Assembly: GCA_016292095.1 (NCBI GenBank)
Contig: JAEFAB010000039.1
Location: 1 to 47,800 of the forward strand
DNA length: 47,800 nucleotides
Direction: 5' to 3'
Origin: Eubacterium sp.
GTDB taxonomy: Bacteria > Bacillota > Clostridia > Lachnospirales > Lachnospiraceae
In this document: one piece after another, positions 34,484 through 43,203 of the stretch
Layout of the letters: each line of letters begins with the position of its first letter
Position numbering within the stretch: position 1 is the first letter of the stretch
Made by a program: the position numbers and the translations under genes
Notes under the pieces: generated by a model
Told to the model about the DNA's origin: nothing
What the model saw: only the letters and a program-made list of their open reading frames with translations
Databases searched by the model: none

Positions 34484-36595
34484 CTACTCGTAATGTTCCT
34501 CAAATACCCAGGTTTTCTGTCCCTTTTCATTGGTTACAAGTCCATAAACTTCTCTTGCCAATTTCTCTGCTTTGCTTTCGCTGGAAAAAATGCCCTGAAG
34601 TCTTCCATATCCGTAAACATAACGCTTATTTTTCAAATCATAAGTCATGGATGTTCCTACTTCTACGCCTGTGTCAAAGGATACCGTTGCCGGTTTTAAC
34701 ACATTCAGTTCAACGTTTGCATCCAGATGGTTTGTAAAGGAAATAGCAATTTCCTTCATCTTTATGTCATCCGTCCAATAACTTGGGTATGCCGCTGTAA
34801 TCTGCTCTTCGGAATTAAACAACAACTGGTCGTCGTCAATGGCTTTCCCTTTTCGCACACGCTTCATATTAATGATGGTTTCCGTAATCTCTACATCTGT
34901 AATAAACACTTTTTCCTGATAGTAAGATTTAATCTCATTGTAATGTGGATCTACAATCTTAACCATGTTCATTGGGAAGTATTTATAACCCTTTTGTGTG
35001 TCCTCTTCTTTTGCCAGACCATATACCAGATTTTCTCCGGTGTATCCGCAAACTTTGATAACTCTTCCTTCCCCTGCATCAATGGTATTCATCTGACCAT
35101 TGTTCAAGTCTACAATCGTAATGCTCTTATCGTATTCTTTTCCGTTGGTATTATAAACAAGCATGGAACCATCTTTATTGATAGCAAAACTGTTGTCTTC
35201 CAGGCCATCCACCAACACGCCGGTTTCTTTTGTCTGGGTATTTGCATAGTAAATGCTTTTGCCCAGTTTCAAATACACCGTTCCGTCTCCAATATGGAAC
35301 AGTTCCTGCAGTTCTTTTTCCATAATGGCTGCGGAAACGCCGCAAACCATAAATACCTTTTCTTTTGTTTCCTTTGCCTTCTTATCAAAGTGCATAATGG
35401 AAATTCCATTTTTTCCCACATGTTCTTCACTTGGGCTGTATCCGTAAATAATGAAATCCACATCACCTTTATCGGAAACATTCAATACCTTTACCCGTGT
35501 CTGATACAATTCCGAAGAGTTGTCTGCATTAAACCGGTAAATCGGTGTAACTTCTTTTGTCGTCAAGTCCATGACATAAACATCACCGTTAATTCCAAAG
35601 GCAATTTCATTTTTGTCCGGACTTTCTACATGTTCAATCTTATCTGTATTCTGGATTCCCAAATCAATAAAGCTGTTTCCGATATTATTCTCATCTGCAG
35701 TCCAAATCTGATTTACTTCTCTGTCGTAAGCAAGAACATATTGCTTTCCGGCACAGGTCCATACTGTTATGGTTTCTGCAACATTATATTTTTCCTTAAC
35801 CTTCTGTGCATTCACCGACTGAATTTGGTAATTCATAGTGTAGGTACCGGCTTCTCCGGTCTCCTTAATGCAAAACTCTTTTGCACTGATTGTTGTCTTT
35901 CCAATCTTTTTCGGTGTCATAGCGTTCCAGGTAAGCATGGAATAACTGGACTGAATAGTTGTTTCACCAAAAGAATCATTTGGCAAATTCGGATCCGGCT
36001 CGATAAAAGCGATTAAACCTTTCGCAGCCTGACTGTTATAAGTCTTGTCACTGAATTCCTTGGCAAATTTCATTTGTGCTGCTACAAAGTCTTCATCTAC
36101 TACCATAATTCTTGCGTAGTAGTAAATCTTTTCAAATTCCTTTGTTTCCAAAATCAGACAGAAGGAATATTCCTCTCCCATCTGTAAAATGGTACTTACC
36201 GGATAATCAAAGGAAATCACACCCTTCTTTGTTTTTGTCTTGCTGATATCACCACTGTCCAACAGTCGCTCATCTTCCAAAGACTTGATTTCGTAAGAAA
36301 TATGAGTTACTTCATTCTTCTTTGGATTTACACAAAGAGGTACTACCCTTTTGGAGGAAACCGGAATAATGTCATTTCTGTTTGTAGCACTCTGCTGCTC
36401 GCTGACATAACCCAACAGTTTTCCAACCTGCTCTTTATTATAATAAGCGGTTACCTGCGGCAACTTTCCCTTGTAGGAAGCAGTTTCCGTCGTGGTCACC
36501 GGCTCTTTATGTTCTCTATTATAAACAGTAGCTGCTGCCACTGCGCCAATCACAATGAATAGTATTAATGCAACAATAATAATCTTCTTTTTCAT
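34484..36595 (-). CDS. Unrecognised membrane-anchored protein with large extracellular part
   Basis: A 703-residue protein whose family I do not recognise. Seen: a lysine-rich N-terminus with one hydrophobic helix (about residues 5-24), acting as signal anchor or uncleaved signal, so the rest should lie outside the membrane. The central 250-560 region carries short repeated units ending in V/I-x-D (YVMDLTTKEVTPIYRFN, KSITIVDLNNGQMNTIDAGE), which resembles a beta-propeller read-out. The last 70 residues (GVEVGTSMTYDLKNKRYVYG then IFSSESKAEKLAREVYGLV) are a separate domain of alpha/beta look. The frame begins with TTG at 36598; the ATG at 36595 has AAGGTG upstream, so I took that. It sits between glgB and the yhaO/yhaN pair. 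Function unknown. Confidence 0.75.
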   Translation of the reverse strand: MKKKIIIVALILFIVIGAVAAATVYNREHKEPVTTTETASYKGKLPQVTAYYNKEQVGKLLGYVSEQQSATNRNDIIPVSSKRVVPLCVNPKKNEVTHISYEIKSLEDERLLDSGDISKTKTKKGVISFDYPVSTILQMGEEYSFCLILETKEFEKIYYYARIMVVDEDFVAAQMKFAKEFSDKTYNSQAAKGLIAFIEPDPNLPNDSFGETTIQSSYSMLTWNAMTPKKIGKTTISAKEFCIKETGEAGTYTMNYQIQSVNAQKVKEKYNVAETITVWTCAGKQYVLAYDREVNQIWTADENNIGNSFIDLGIQNTDKIEHVESPDKNEIAFGINGDVYVMDLTTKEVTPIYRFNADNSSELYQTRVKVLNVSDKGDVDFIIYGYSPSEEHVGKNGISIMHFDKKAKETKEKVFMVCGVSAAIMEKELQELFHIGDGTVYLKLGKSIYYANTQTKETGVLVDGLEDNSFAINKDGSMLVYNTNGKEYDKSITIVDLNNGQMNTIDAGEGRVIKVCGYTGENLVYGLAKEEDTQKGYKYFPMNMVKIVDPHYNEIKSYYQEKVFITDVEITETIINMKRVRKGKAIDDDQLLFNSEEQITAAYPSYWTDDIKMKEIAISFTNHLDANVELNVLKPATVSFDTGVEVGTSMTYDLKNKRYVYGYGRLQGIFSSESKAEKLAREVYGLVTNEKGQKTWVFEEHYE

Positions 36596-36610
36596 CAACT
36601 ACACCTTCGC

Positions 36611-36640
36611 TAAGAAAGGGCAGTGTCTTGAACTGCCCTT
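36611..36640 (-). terminator. Terminator-like hairpin between glgB and the unrecognised gene
   Basis: Minus-strand stem AAGGGCAGT / ACTGCCCTT (36632-36640 with 36616-36624), a seven-base loop, then TTTCTTA. The U-run is broken by a C, so termination is likely partial and readthrough into the downstream genes is possible. Confidence 0.6.
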
Positions 36641-36645
36641 ATATC

Positions 36646-38568
36646 CTATGACTTCTTTTTTCTTGCTACAATCTTTGGAAATTCAAACATTACAGCTTCA
36701 AACGGACGAAGCGGCATTTCCAAGCGATATGGTAATCCGTCGCATTCACCCTTAATTGCTTTATATTTCACCACTTGCGTGTCTCCGCTTTCTGTGGTGA
36801 GGATTCTCTTGTAGGTTCCGGCTTTCGGCACCCCTACAACGTAATCCGGTCTTTCCATCGGTGTGAAGTTACATACAACACCAACAGAGTTTTTGTAATC
36901 ATGTTCTGTGGTATGACGAATGAAACTGAAAATGCTTCGGTCTCTGTCATCCGCATTAATCCACTGGAATGCACCATAGCCTTTTGTTTCTGTATGAAGT
37001 GCCGGATATTTTTTGTATGCATGAAGAAGTTTCTTCACATATTCCTGCATATCCTTGTGCTCCGGTTCCTCTAACAGGTACCAGTCTAAGGCTCTTGCTT
37101 CAGACCATTCCTGAAGCTGGGCAAATTCCTGTCCCATAAATAATAACTTTCTTCCCGGATGTCCCATCATAAAAGTATACGCTGTTTTCAGGTTTTTAAA
37201 CTTGTCTGACGGATATCCCGGCATTTTATTTAACATCGAACACTTCAAATGTACCACCTCATCATGAGACAATACTAAAATGAAGTTTTCGCTAAATGCA
37301 TAAGTAATACCAAAAGTCATCTGGTTATGTGCACCCTTTTTGAAATAAGGATCCTGCTTGGTATATTCCAGGAAGTCATGCATCCATCCCATATTCCATT
37401 TATATGAGAAACCGAGTCCTCCTTCTTCCGGTGCCATAGTAACCTTTGGCCAAGCTGTCGATTCTTCAGCAATAATATATGCTCTTGGATTTCTGTAACG
37501 CATAATACTACTTAAATGCTTAAAGAATTCAATTGCTTCCAGATTTTCATTTCCACCATGAATGTTCGGAACCCACTGTCCGTCTTCACGACCATAATCC
37601 AGATAGAGCATAGAAGCAACTGCATCTACTCGAAGTCCGTCAATGTGATACTTCTCAACCCAGAACAATGCATTTGCCAACAGGAAGTTACTTACTTCTG
37701 TTTTTGCGTAATCAAATACTTTTGTTCCCCAGTCCGGATGTTCTCCTTTTCTGGTATCCGCATATTCATAAAGCGGTGTGCCGTCAAACATGGCAAGTCC
37801 ATGTGCATCTTTTGGGAAGTGTGCCGGAACCCAATCAAGAATGACTGCAATTCCTGCTTTATGGAACGCATCTACAAGATACATAAATTCCTCCGGCTTG
37901 CCGTATCTTGCTGTCGGTGCATAATAACCAACAACCTGATATCCCCAAGAACCGTCAAATGGATGTTCCAAAATCCCCATCAGTTCTACGTGGGTATATC
38001 CCATGTCTTTTACATAAGCAACCAGCTCTTTTGCCAATCTCTTGTAGTTATAAAAACCATCTTCATCATCCGGACCCGCAAATTCTTTTTTCCACGACCC
38101 CAAATGAACTTCATAGATAGACATTGGTTGCTCATAGTGGTTTTCTTTTGCCTTCTGAGCAATCCATTTGCTATCTTTCCATTTATATTTTTCGATGTTT
38201 GCTATACGGGAGGCATTTCCCGGACGCATTTCCGCCCAGTTTCCATATGGATCGGCTTTAAACAATGTGTCACCGGTCTGTGTGGTAATTGCATATTTAT
38301 AGAGTTCGCCTTCTCCGATTTTCGGAATAAACAATTCCCAAATTCCGGATTCATTGTCCATCTTCATATTGTGGTCAAAGCCAACCCAGCCGTTAAAATC
38401 TCCTACAACAGACACATTGACTGCATGGGGAGCCCACACTGCAAAATATGTTCCTTTTACGCCATCAATTTCAGTTACGTGCGCACCCAGCTTATTGTAT
38501 ATTTCATAATGAATGCCTTTTCCGAATAAATAGCAATCGTCTTTTGTTATAAGATATTTATTCTCCAT
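36646..38568 (-). CDS. glgB: 1,4-alpha-glucan branching enzyme
   Basis: A 640-residue GH13 enzyme that introduces alpha-1,6 branches into glycogen. Seen: the N-terminal beta-sandwich (AVWAPHAVNVSVVGDFNGW), the catalytic barrel with VILDWVPAHFPKDAHGLAMF, the nucleophile motif GLRVDAVASMLYLDYGRE, the acid/base AYIIAEESTAWP and the transition-state stabiliser LVLSHDEVVHLK, and a C-terminal all-beta domain with RPDYVVGVP. AGGAGG lies before the ATG at 38568. The gene is 24 bases after the aconitase-family gene and precedes a terminator-like hairpin. Together with glgC and glgD elsewhere in the window it supports a glycogen store. The synthase is not here. Confidence 0.96.
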   Translation of the reverse strand: MENKYLITKDDCYLFGKGIHYEIYNKLGAHVTEIDGVKGTYFAVWAPHAVNVSVVGDFNGWVGFDHNMKMDNESGIWELFIPKIGEGELYKYAITTQTGDTLFKADPYGNWAEMRPGNASRIANIEKYKWKDSKWIAQKAKENHYEQPMSIYEVHLGSWKKEFAGPDDEDGFYNYKRLAKELVAYVKDMGYTHVELMGILEHPFDGSWGYQVVGYYAPTARYGKPEEFMYLVDAFHKAGIAVILDWVPAHFPKDAHGLAMFDGTPLYEYADTRKGEHPDWGTKVFDYAKTEVSNFLLANALFWVEKYHIDGLRVDAVASMLYLDYGREDGQWVPNIHGGNENLEAIEFFKHLSSIMRYRNPRAYIIAEESTAWPKVTMAPEEGGLGFSYKWNMGWMHDFLEYTKQDPYFKKGAHNQMTFGITYAFSENFILVLSHDEVVHLKCSMLNKMPGYPSDKFKNLKTAYTFMMGHPGRKLLFMGQEFAQLQEWSEARALDWYLLEEPEHKDMQEYVKKLLHAYKKYPALHTETKGYGAFQWINADDRDRSIFSFIRHTTEHDYKNSVGVVCNFTPMERPDYVVGVPKAGTYKRILTTESGDTQVVKYKAIKGECDGLPYRLEMPLRPFEAVMFEFPKIVARKKKS

Positions 38569-38592
38569 ATAGCCTCCTTAAACGTTTAGATT

Positions 38593-40887
38593 TTAGATTC
38601 TGTTATAATTAATCAAGCAACCCTTCAAAATAATTTCTCTTTCATCTTCTGTCATTTCACCAAGCTTTAATGTGAATGGTGTAATCTTCTTGTTTTCGTC
38701 AATGGCGAATGCTTCTAATTCTGTCTTTCCTGCTTCAACAGCCTTAGCAACATTTGGTACGAAGATGTAATCATTCAGCTTGAACGGAAGTGCTTCCTCT
38801 TCAAAGATGAATGGCAACATACCCCAGTTAATCAAGTTCGAACGATATCTCTTTGTAGCATATTCCTGTGCAATGTTTGCCCATCCGCCTAATACCTTCT
38901 GGCAGGATGCAGCCTGTTCTCTGGCTGAACCGTCACCCGGTTTTACAGCGTAAATTGTACTACCGATACCAATTGTTTCTTTGCAGATTGGGTACTGTGG
39001 CAACTCGCTCTTAATGAGACTTGTCATTTCCTTGATTTCCGGTAAAACTTCTCCCGGACAATTTCCTGCTTCTCTAGCCTTTTCAGCAGCCTGAACTTCT
39101 TTCGCTCTTCCTACGTATGCAGGGTCCTTTCTAGACAATGCGAATTCAGCAAGTCCCAAAGGATTTGAACGGTAAGATGAAGTTTCTCCGGATGGGATTA
39201 ATTCATCTGTTGTTGTTACAGGGTCATGAATTTCAGATACAACCTTTAATAAGAGATTGTCTGTTAAAGCAACCATTTCCGGCCAGTCCTTAATGTTTGG
39301 ACCAAGTTTTAATTCTGTATTCGGATCAGCAACACCCTTAGAATCAAAGACTCTGTTTGCATAAATGCTGCTGTCGAAATGATATTTCTTGTTCTGATAT
39401 TCAACGTCAATGTCAGCTGCAGAAGTTAAGTAACCCTTGTTTGCTGCAGTAGCTGCAATAGAACGCGCATCCATCAATGCTACAGAAGAAATCTGACCGT
39501 TCTGAAGCTTACTTCCTTCTCTGTTCGGGAAGTTACGTGTAGAATGTCTGATACTGAATGCATTGTTTGAAGGTGTATCTCCGGCACCGAAACATGGTCC
39601 ACAGAATGCTGTCTTCAATACACCACCGGCTGCCATAATATCTGCTGCGGAACCGTTCTTGATAAGTTCCATGTACACAGGCATAGATGCAGGATAAACA
39701 CTTAATGTAAATTCGTCTGCACCAATGTTCTTTCCTTTCAGGATATCTGCTGCTGCACAGATGTTTTCAAATCCACCGCCGGCACAACCTGCGATGATAC
39801 CCTGTTCTACATAAAGCTTTCCGTTTCTGATCTTGTCTGTAAGCTTGTAATCAACCTGTCCGTCTAAAGAAACCAAAGCTTTCTTTTCTACATCATGAAG
39901 AATGTCTTCAAGGTTTGCATTGAGTTCATCAATGGTGTAAGTGTTACTTGGATGGAATGGCATTGCGATCATTGGCTTAATCTTAGATAAGTCAACGTAA
40001 ACAATTCCGTCGTAGTAAGTTACTTCACCAGGATTTAATTCTTTGTATTCTTCTACTCTTCCGTGAATGTCATAGAATTCCTTAATCTTTTCATCTGTTC
40101 TCCAGATAGAAGAAAGACAAGTAGTTTCTGTAGTCATAACGTCTACACCGATACGGAAATCTGCTGAGAGATTTGAAACACCAGGTCCTACGAATTCCAT
40201 TACTTTATTCTTCACATATCCCTTAGCAAATACTTCACCGATAATTGCTAAAGCCACGTCCTGAGGACCAACACCCTTCTGTGGTTCTCCTGTCATGTAA
40301 ATACCGATTACTCCCGGCATATTGATATCATAAGTCTGATTTAATAACTGTTTTACAAGTTCCGGACCACCTTCACCCATAGCCATTGTTCCCAATGCAC
40401 CATAACGGGTATGTGAGTCAGAACCCAAAATCATCTTTCCGCCGCCTGCAAGCATTTCTCTTGCAAACTGATGAATAACTGCCTGATGAGGTGGTACATA
40501 GATACCGCCGTATTTCTTAGCAGCTGTCAGACCAAACATATGGTCATCTTCGTTAATGGTTCCACCTACCGCACATAAACTGTTATGGCAGTTTGTAAGA
40601 ACGTAAGGAATTGGGAATTTTTCCAGTCCTGATGCTCTGGCTGTCTGGATAATTCCGACAAAAGTAATATCATGAGATGTCAGTTTATCAAACTTAATCT
40701 GCAACTCATTCATATTGCCGGATGTATTGTGTTCTTTCAAAATATTGTAAGCCATTGTATTCTTCGCAGCTTCTTCTTTTGAAAGATATTTGTCTCCTAA
40801 TTTACTCTTTAATAATTCTTCGTTGCCATCTTCAATAACGTCTGTACCGTTAATGAGATAAGCTCCACCTTTACTTAATGTAATCAT
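38593..40887 (-). CDS. Aconitase-family hydratase
   Basis: A 764-residue [4Fe-4S] hydro-lyase of the aconitase superfamily, of the YbhJ-like type rather than classical AcnA (about 890) or AcnB. Seen: [20 protein letters not shown] at 155-174, cluster ligands Cys368 ([13 protein letters not shown] region), Cys429 and Cys432 (CGPC, in [11 protein letters not shown]), the substrate-binding [11 protein letters not shown], and a C-terminal swivel domain with [33 protein letters not shown]. These residues argue it is catalytically competent. Its substrate may be citrate or another tricarboxylate, which cannot be decided here. AGGAGGAACAG lies before the ATG at 40887. It leads the transcription unit that continues into glgB. 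Confidence 0.85.
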   Translation of the reverse strand: MITLSKGGAYLINGTDVIEDGNEELLKSKLGDKYLSKEEAAKNTMAYNILKEHNTSGNMNELQIKFDKLTSHDITFVGIIQTARASGLEKFPIPYVLTNCHNSLCAVGGTINEDDHMFGLTAAKKYGGIYVPPHQAVIHQFAREMLAGGGKMILGSDSHTRYGALGTMAMGEGGPELVKQLLNQTYDINMPGVIGIYMTGEPQKGVGPQDVALAIIGEVFAKGYVKNKVMEFVGPGVSNLSADFRIGVDVMTTETTCLSSIWRTDEKIKEFYDIHGRVEEYKELNPGEVTYYDGIVYVDLSKIKPMIAMPFHPSNTYTIDELNANLEDILHDVEKKALVSLDGQVDYKLTDKIRNGKLYVEQGIIAGCAGGGFENICAAADILKGKNIGADEFTLSVYPASMPVYMELIKNGSAADIMAAGGVLKTAFCGPCFGAGDTPSNNAFSIRHSTRNFPNREGSKLQNGQISSVALMDARSIAATAANKGYLTSAADIDVEYQNKKYHFDSSIYANRVFDSKGVADPNTELKLGPNIKDWPEMVALTDNLLLKVVSEIHDPVTTTDELIPSGETSSYRSNPLGLAEFALSRKDPAYVGRAKEVQAAEKAREAGNCPGEVLPEIKEMTSLIKSELPQYPICKETIGIGSTIYAVKPGDGSAREQAASCQKVLGGWANIAQEYATKRYRSNLINWGMLPFIFEEEALPFKLNDYIFVPNVAKAVEAGKTELEAFAIDENKKITPFTLKLGEMTEDEREIILKGCLINYNRI

Positions 40888-40933
40888 CTGTTCCTCCTGA
40901 ATCTTTTCGACATATTTTCAGTCGTTTTTCGTG

Positions 40934-40991
40934 AAAAAATGCCCATTTGGGCATAGTAATCCACTAATATAACTAGTATACAATATTTCAA
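40934..40991 (-). promoter_or_regulatory. Possible promoter and palindromic leader element of the aconitase gene
   Basis: Minus-strand TTGAAA (40986-40991) and TATTAG (40964-40969), spacer 16, both imperfect. Just downstream ATGCCC-AAAT-GGGCAT (40939-40954) is a palindrome followed by TTTTTT (40934-40939). In RNA it would fold as a small hairpin with a U-run, that is, a terminator-like leader element. As DNA it could be an operator at the start of transcription. Confidence 0.45.
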
Positions 40992-41002
40992 GGGGCAAAA
41001 CA

Positions 41003-41043
41003 AGAAAAAATCCCACCTAAGACGTTTCTCTTAGGCAGGATTT
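41003..41043 (-). terminator. Intrinsic terminator of the DUF2007-like gene
   Basis: A 15-pair minus-strand stem (41029-41043 with 41008-41022, two G-U pairs) around a six-base loop GAAACG, followed by a run of U residues. The gene stop lies 16 bases upstream. Confidence 0.92.
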
Positions 41044-41058
41044 ATGTAAACCTATTTT

Positions 41059-41382
41059 TTATTCTAATCCATAGTACAAAAGACATCCCACAACAATAAG
41101 GGCAATAATTACAATCAATGCTCTGGCAATAATCATACCTACACCATTAATCTTCTTTTGAGTTTCCTGGGTATATCCATTATCTTCTAACAGCTGTTTT
41201 GCCTTATCGTAATCCTGATCCATTACCACGACAGATTTTGCAATGGAATAATCAGCCCCTAGAATTCTTAAATAATTTCCCGCTCCCCCAGTAAAAACCT
41301 GGGGTTCAATCCCCTCACTTTTCAGGAGTCCCTCTACCATTTTTAAATCCACTTCATCTGTTGTTACATATAACTGTTTCAT
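41059..41382 (-). CDS. DUF2007-like small membrane protein
   Basis: A 107-residue protein resembling the DUF2007 domain (called a putative signal-transducing protein, with no proven role). Seen: MKQLYVTTDEVDLKMVEGLL at the N-terminus, IEPQVFTGGAGNYLRI, VVVMDQDYDKAKQLLEDNGY, and one C-terminal hydrophobic helix (about residues 80-103) that would anchor it in the membrane with the domain in the cytoplasm. A longer frame starts eight codons earlier at 41406, but AAGGAGG lies seven bases before the ATG at 41382. It has its own strong promoter and terminator, so it is monocistronic. Confidence 0.8.
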   Translation of the reverse strand: MKQLYVTTDEVDLKMVEGLLKSEGIEPQVFTGGAGNYLRILGADYSIAKSVVVMDQDYDKAKQLLEDNGYTQETQKKINGVGMIIARALIVIIALIVVGCLLYYGLE

Positions 41383-41420
41383 CACTCTTCCTCCTTTGTT
41401 TTTCATACTAAATTAGTGAA

Positions 41421-41449
41421 ATTATAACTTCAAATATATACCCTGTCAA
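41421..41449 (-). promoter_or_regulatory. Consensus sigma-A promoter of the DUF2007-like gene
   Basis: TTGACA (41444-41449), an exact 17-base spacer and TATAAT (41421-41426) on the minus strand: both boxes match the consensus perfectly. The start codon is about 38 bases downstream of the -10. Confidence 0.9.
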
Positions 41450-41476
41450 TTCTACCAACGTTTCATGTCCCCATAA

Positions 41477-41510
41477 GAATGCTCCTATGCATAACAACAC
41501 AGGAGCATTC
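41477..41510 (-). terminator. Hairpin after the LRR/Ig-like surface protein gene
   Basis: Minus-strand stem GAATGCTCCT / AGGAGCATTC (41501-41510 with 41477-41486), loop 14 bases. Only TTAT follows, so the U-run is poor; it may be a weak terminator or a stabilising 3' stem. Confidence 0.5.
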
Positions 41511-41521
41511 CATCAATATCT

Positions 41522-42991
41522 CTATTTTACTTTAATTTTCACAGTAACCACTTTAGAAAATGGTTGATAATTTTTATCTCCGGCAACAGAAACTTTAACC
41601 TTAATCTTATATGTTCCTTTTTTCGTTCCCTTTTTCACTGTAATCGTTCCGTTTTTCTTATTAATTGATAATTTCTTAGAAGATCCTTTCTTCACTTTCT
41701 TATAACCAATTAGTCCGATTCCATTTTTCACAGAAATTGCCTTTTTCACAGACTGTTTTTTCTTCTTTAACTTCTTTGCTTTTACAGTTTTCTTTTTTGC
41801 AACAACCTTTGGTGACTGGGTTGCTTTCTTAATTTCATACGTTGCTTTCGCTGTTCCGGCAAAGTTTCCTTTCAACTGAACCGTTACCGTATATTTTCCA
41901 GCATCAGCACTTTCCGGAATTTCAATATCATATTCTTCCGTTGCTAATGCTTTTCCTTCAGAAGTTACTGCAGCAACAGGCTTCTGAACTTTTCCTGTAT
42001 AATCAAAAGAAACCTTGTCTAATTTTACCTCTACTGCTTTTGGTGCTGGTGCAATCACATATTCAACCGTTTTCAATCCTGTATACAAAGAATTCCCTGA
42101 ATAGTTTAATGATATGGTATAAGTTCCTGCATCAATAAACTCTGCATCATGAAAATTAATAATCGTAGGATTACACAATTTGTTTTCTGAATTGAATACA
42201 GCTACAGAAGGTTTATGTGGCTGTCCATCATACACTACGTTTTGTGGAGAAACAATTGGATCCATTAACATCGGAATAGTTTCAACAGATGAATTTGGTT
42301 TCACACTATGGCAGCGGGTACAGATACCTTCTCCTTTCAGTCCATCCTTTCCAAAAGTTCCAAGAATGGTTTCGCTTTGATAGTTGTGACTTTCATCTAA
42401 TACCTTATCTGGTGTTGCTGATAACTTCAATGCCTCCTTAATCTGTGATGTAATCATCCTTCCGCAATAATGTATTTCACGAATATTCGCATTATAAAAC
42501 GCACTAGTCTCAAAGGTGGTCAGTGTTGACGGGATATTCACCATGGCACCACTATAACTATCTTTTCCTACTTCCGCAAACGCGAACTCACCAACTGTCT
42601 CAACACCATATGGGAGATATACTCCTGTGATTTTTGTCAATCCGTAAAAGGACTTTTTTCCTATTTTACGAATTGTCGTCGGCAAGGTTAATCCAATAAT
42701 TTTAGATTTCTGATAAAACGCCAAATCTCCAATACTTGTAATTCCTTCACCGATGTACAAGTTTTCAATTTCATAACCAGCCCATCCCGGAACTTTTGGA
42801 TGAGCAGAGCCATAATCATAATTATACATCTCTCCTGTACCACTCAATGTCAGTGTATGGGTTTTTCCATCCCAATTCCACGTAATGTCATCACCACATT
42901 TATAGTCTTCTGCCTTTGCTACTGCCGGCATAAAAGAAATGGATGTAGCAATCATTACTGCAACTAAAAAAATCGACAATACTTTTTTCAT
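41522..42991 (-). CDS. Secreted leucine-rich-repeat/Ig-like protein with lysine-rich tail
   Basis: A 489-residue exported surface protein. Seen: signal peptide 1-27 (cleavage after AKA), a short CGDDITWNWDGKTHTLTLSG beta segment, BspA-type leucine-rich repeats (about 60-195, e.g. IRKIGKKSFYGLTKITGVYL, LTTFETSAFYNANIREIHYC), a CTRCH motif, two MBG-like immunoglobulin folds (about 245-315 and 318-390; VYDGQPHKPSVAVF and FDYTGKVQKPVAAVTSEGKA), and a lysine-rich C-terminal tail from about 395 ending in KVTVKIKVK. There is no LPxTG motif or transmembrane anchor. AGGAGG and a good promoter precede the ATG. Such proteins mediate adhesion or matrix contact, but no ligand can be read here. The tail resembles that of the beta-helix protein at 19548. 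Confidence 0.85.
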   Translation of the reverse strand: MKKVLSIFLVAVMIATSISFMPAVAKAEDYKCGDDITWNWDGKTHTLTLSGTGEMYNYDYGSAHPKVPGWAGYEIENLYIGEGITSIGDLAFYQKSKIIGLTLPTTIRKIGKKSFYGLTKITGVYLPYGVETVGEFAFAEVGKDSYSGAMVNIPSTLTTFETSAFYNANIREIHYCGRMITSQIKEALKLSATPDKVLDESHNYQSETILGTFGKDGLKGEGICTRCHSVKPNSSVETIPMLMDPIVSPQNVVYDGQPHKPSVAVFNSENKLCNPTIINFHDAEFIDAGTYTISLNYSGNSLYTGLKTVEYVIAPAPKAVEVKLDKVSFDYTGKVQKPVAAVTSEGKALATEEYDIEIPESADAGKYTVTVQLKGNFAGTAKATYEIKKATQSPKVVAKKKTVKAKKLKKKKQSVKKAISVKNGIGLIGYKKVKKGSSKKLSINKKNGTITVKKGTKKGTYKIKVKVSVAGDKNYQPFSKVVTVKIKVK

Positions 42992-43048
42992 ACGAATACC
43001 TCCTTATATATTTTTTATCCGTCCTTGCGATTTTCATCGTTCTTTCTA

Positions 43049-43077
43049 ATTATACTACACTTTTTTCCACACGACAA
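43049..43077 (-). promoter_or_regulatory. Sigma-A-type promoter of the LRR/Ig-like protein gene
   Basis: TTGTCG (43072-43077), a 17-base spacer and a perfect TATAAT (43049-43054) on the minus strand, about 57 bases before the start codon. Confidence 0.7.
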
Positions 43078-43122
43078 ATGCACTTATATGGCAATGTCCT
43101 ATTCAACCCCTATGAGGTCGTC

Positions 43123-43176
43123 AAAAAAACAGAAGCCTTCTCTCGCAAATAAAATTGCATCAAAGACTTCTGTTTT
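43123..43176 (-). terminator. Intrinsic terminator of the GH3 gene
   Basis: Minus-strand outer stem AAAACAGAAG / CTTCTGTTTT (43167-43176 with 43126-43135), an inner stem with TCTTT and GAGAGA plus TGCAA/TTGC arms, and a run of U residues after it. Confidence 0.85.
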
Positions 43177-43203
43177 CTTTATAACACCAATTGCAGATTG
43201 CAA

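Noticed and set aside
34727..36016. A 429-codon open frame on the plus strand
   Set aside because: It is antisense to the 703-residue protein, and its composition (rich in F, I, C, N) is typical of a shadow frame of AT-rich coding DNA.
37516..38529. A 337-codon open frame on the plus strand
   Set aside because: Antisense to glgB, which has all its catalytic motifs. No ribosome binding site or conserved feature was seen.
38579..38591. A TAAACGTTTA palindrome next to the glgB ribosome binding site
   Set aside because: Ten bases only, in AT-rich DNA at the end of the aconitase gene. It is too short to support an operator and no second copy was noticed.
43186..43200. Short TTGCA-n3-TGCAA inverted repeat after the GH3 stop
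   Set aside because: Probably chance; the strong terminator just beyond explains transcription ending.
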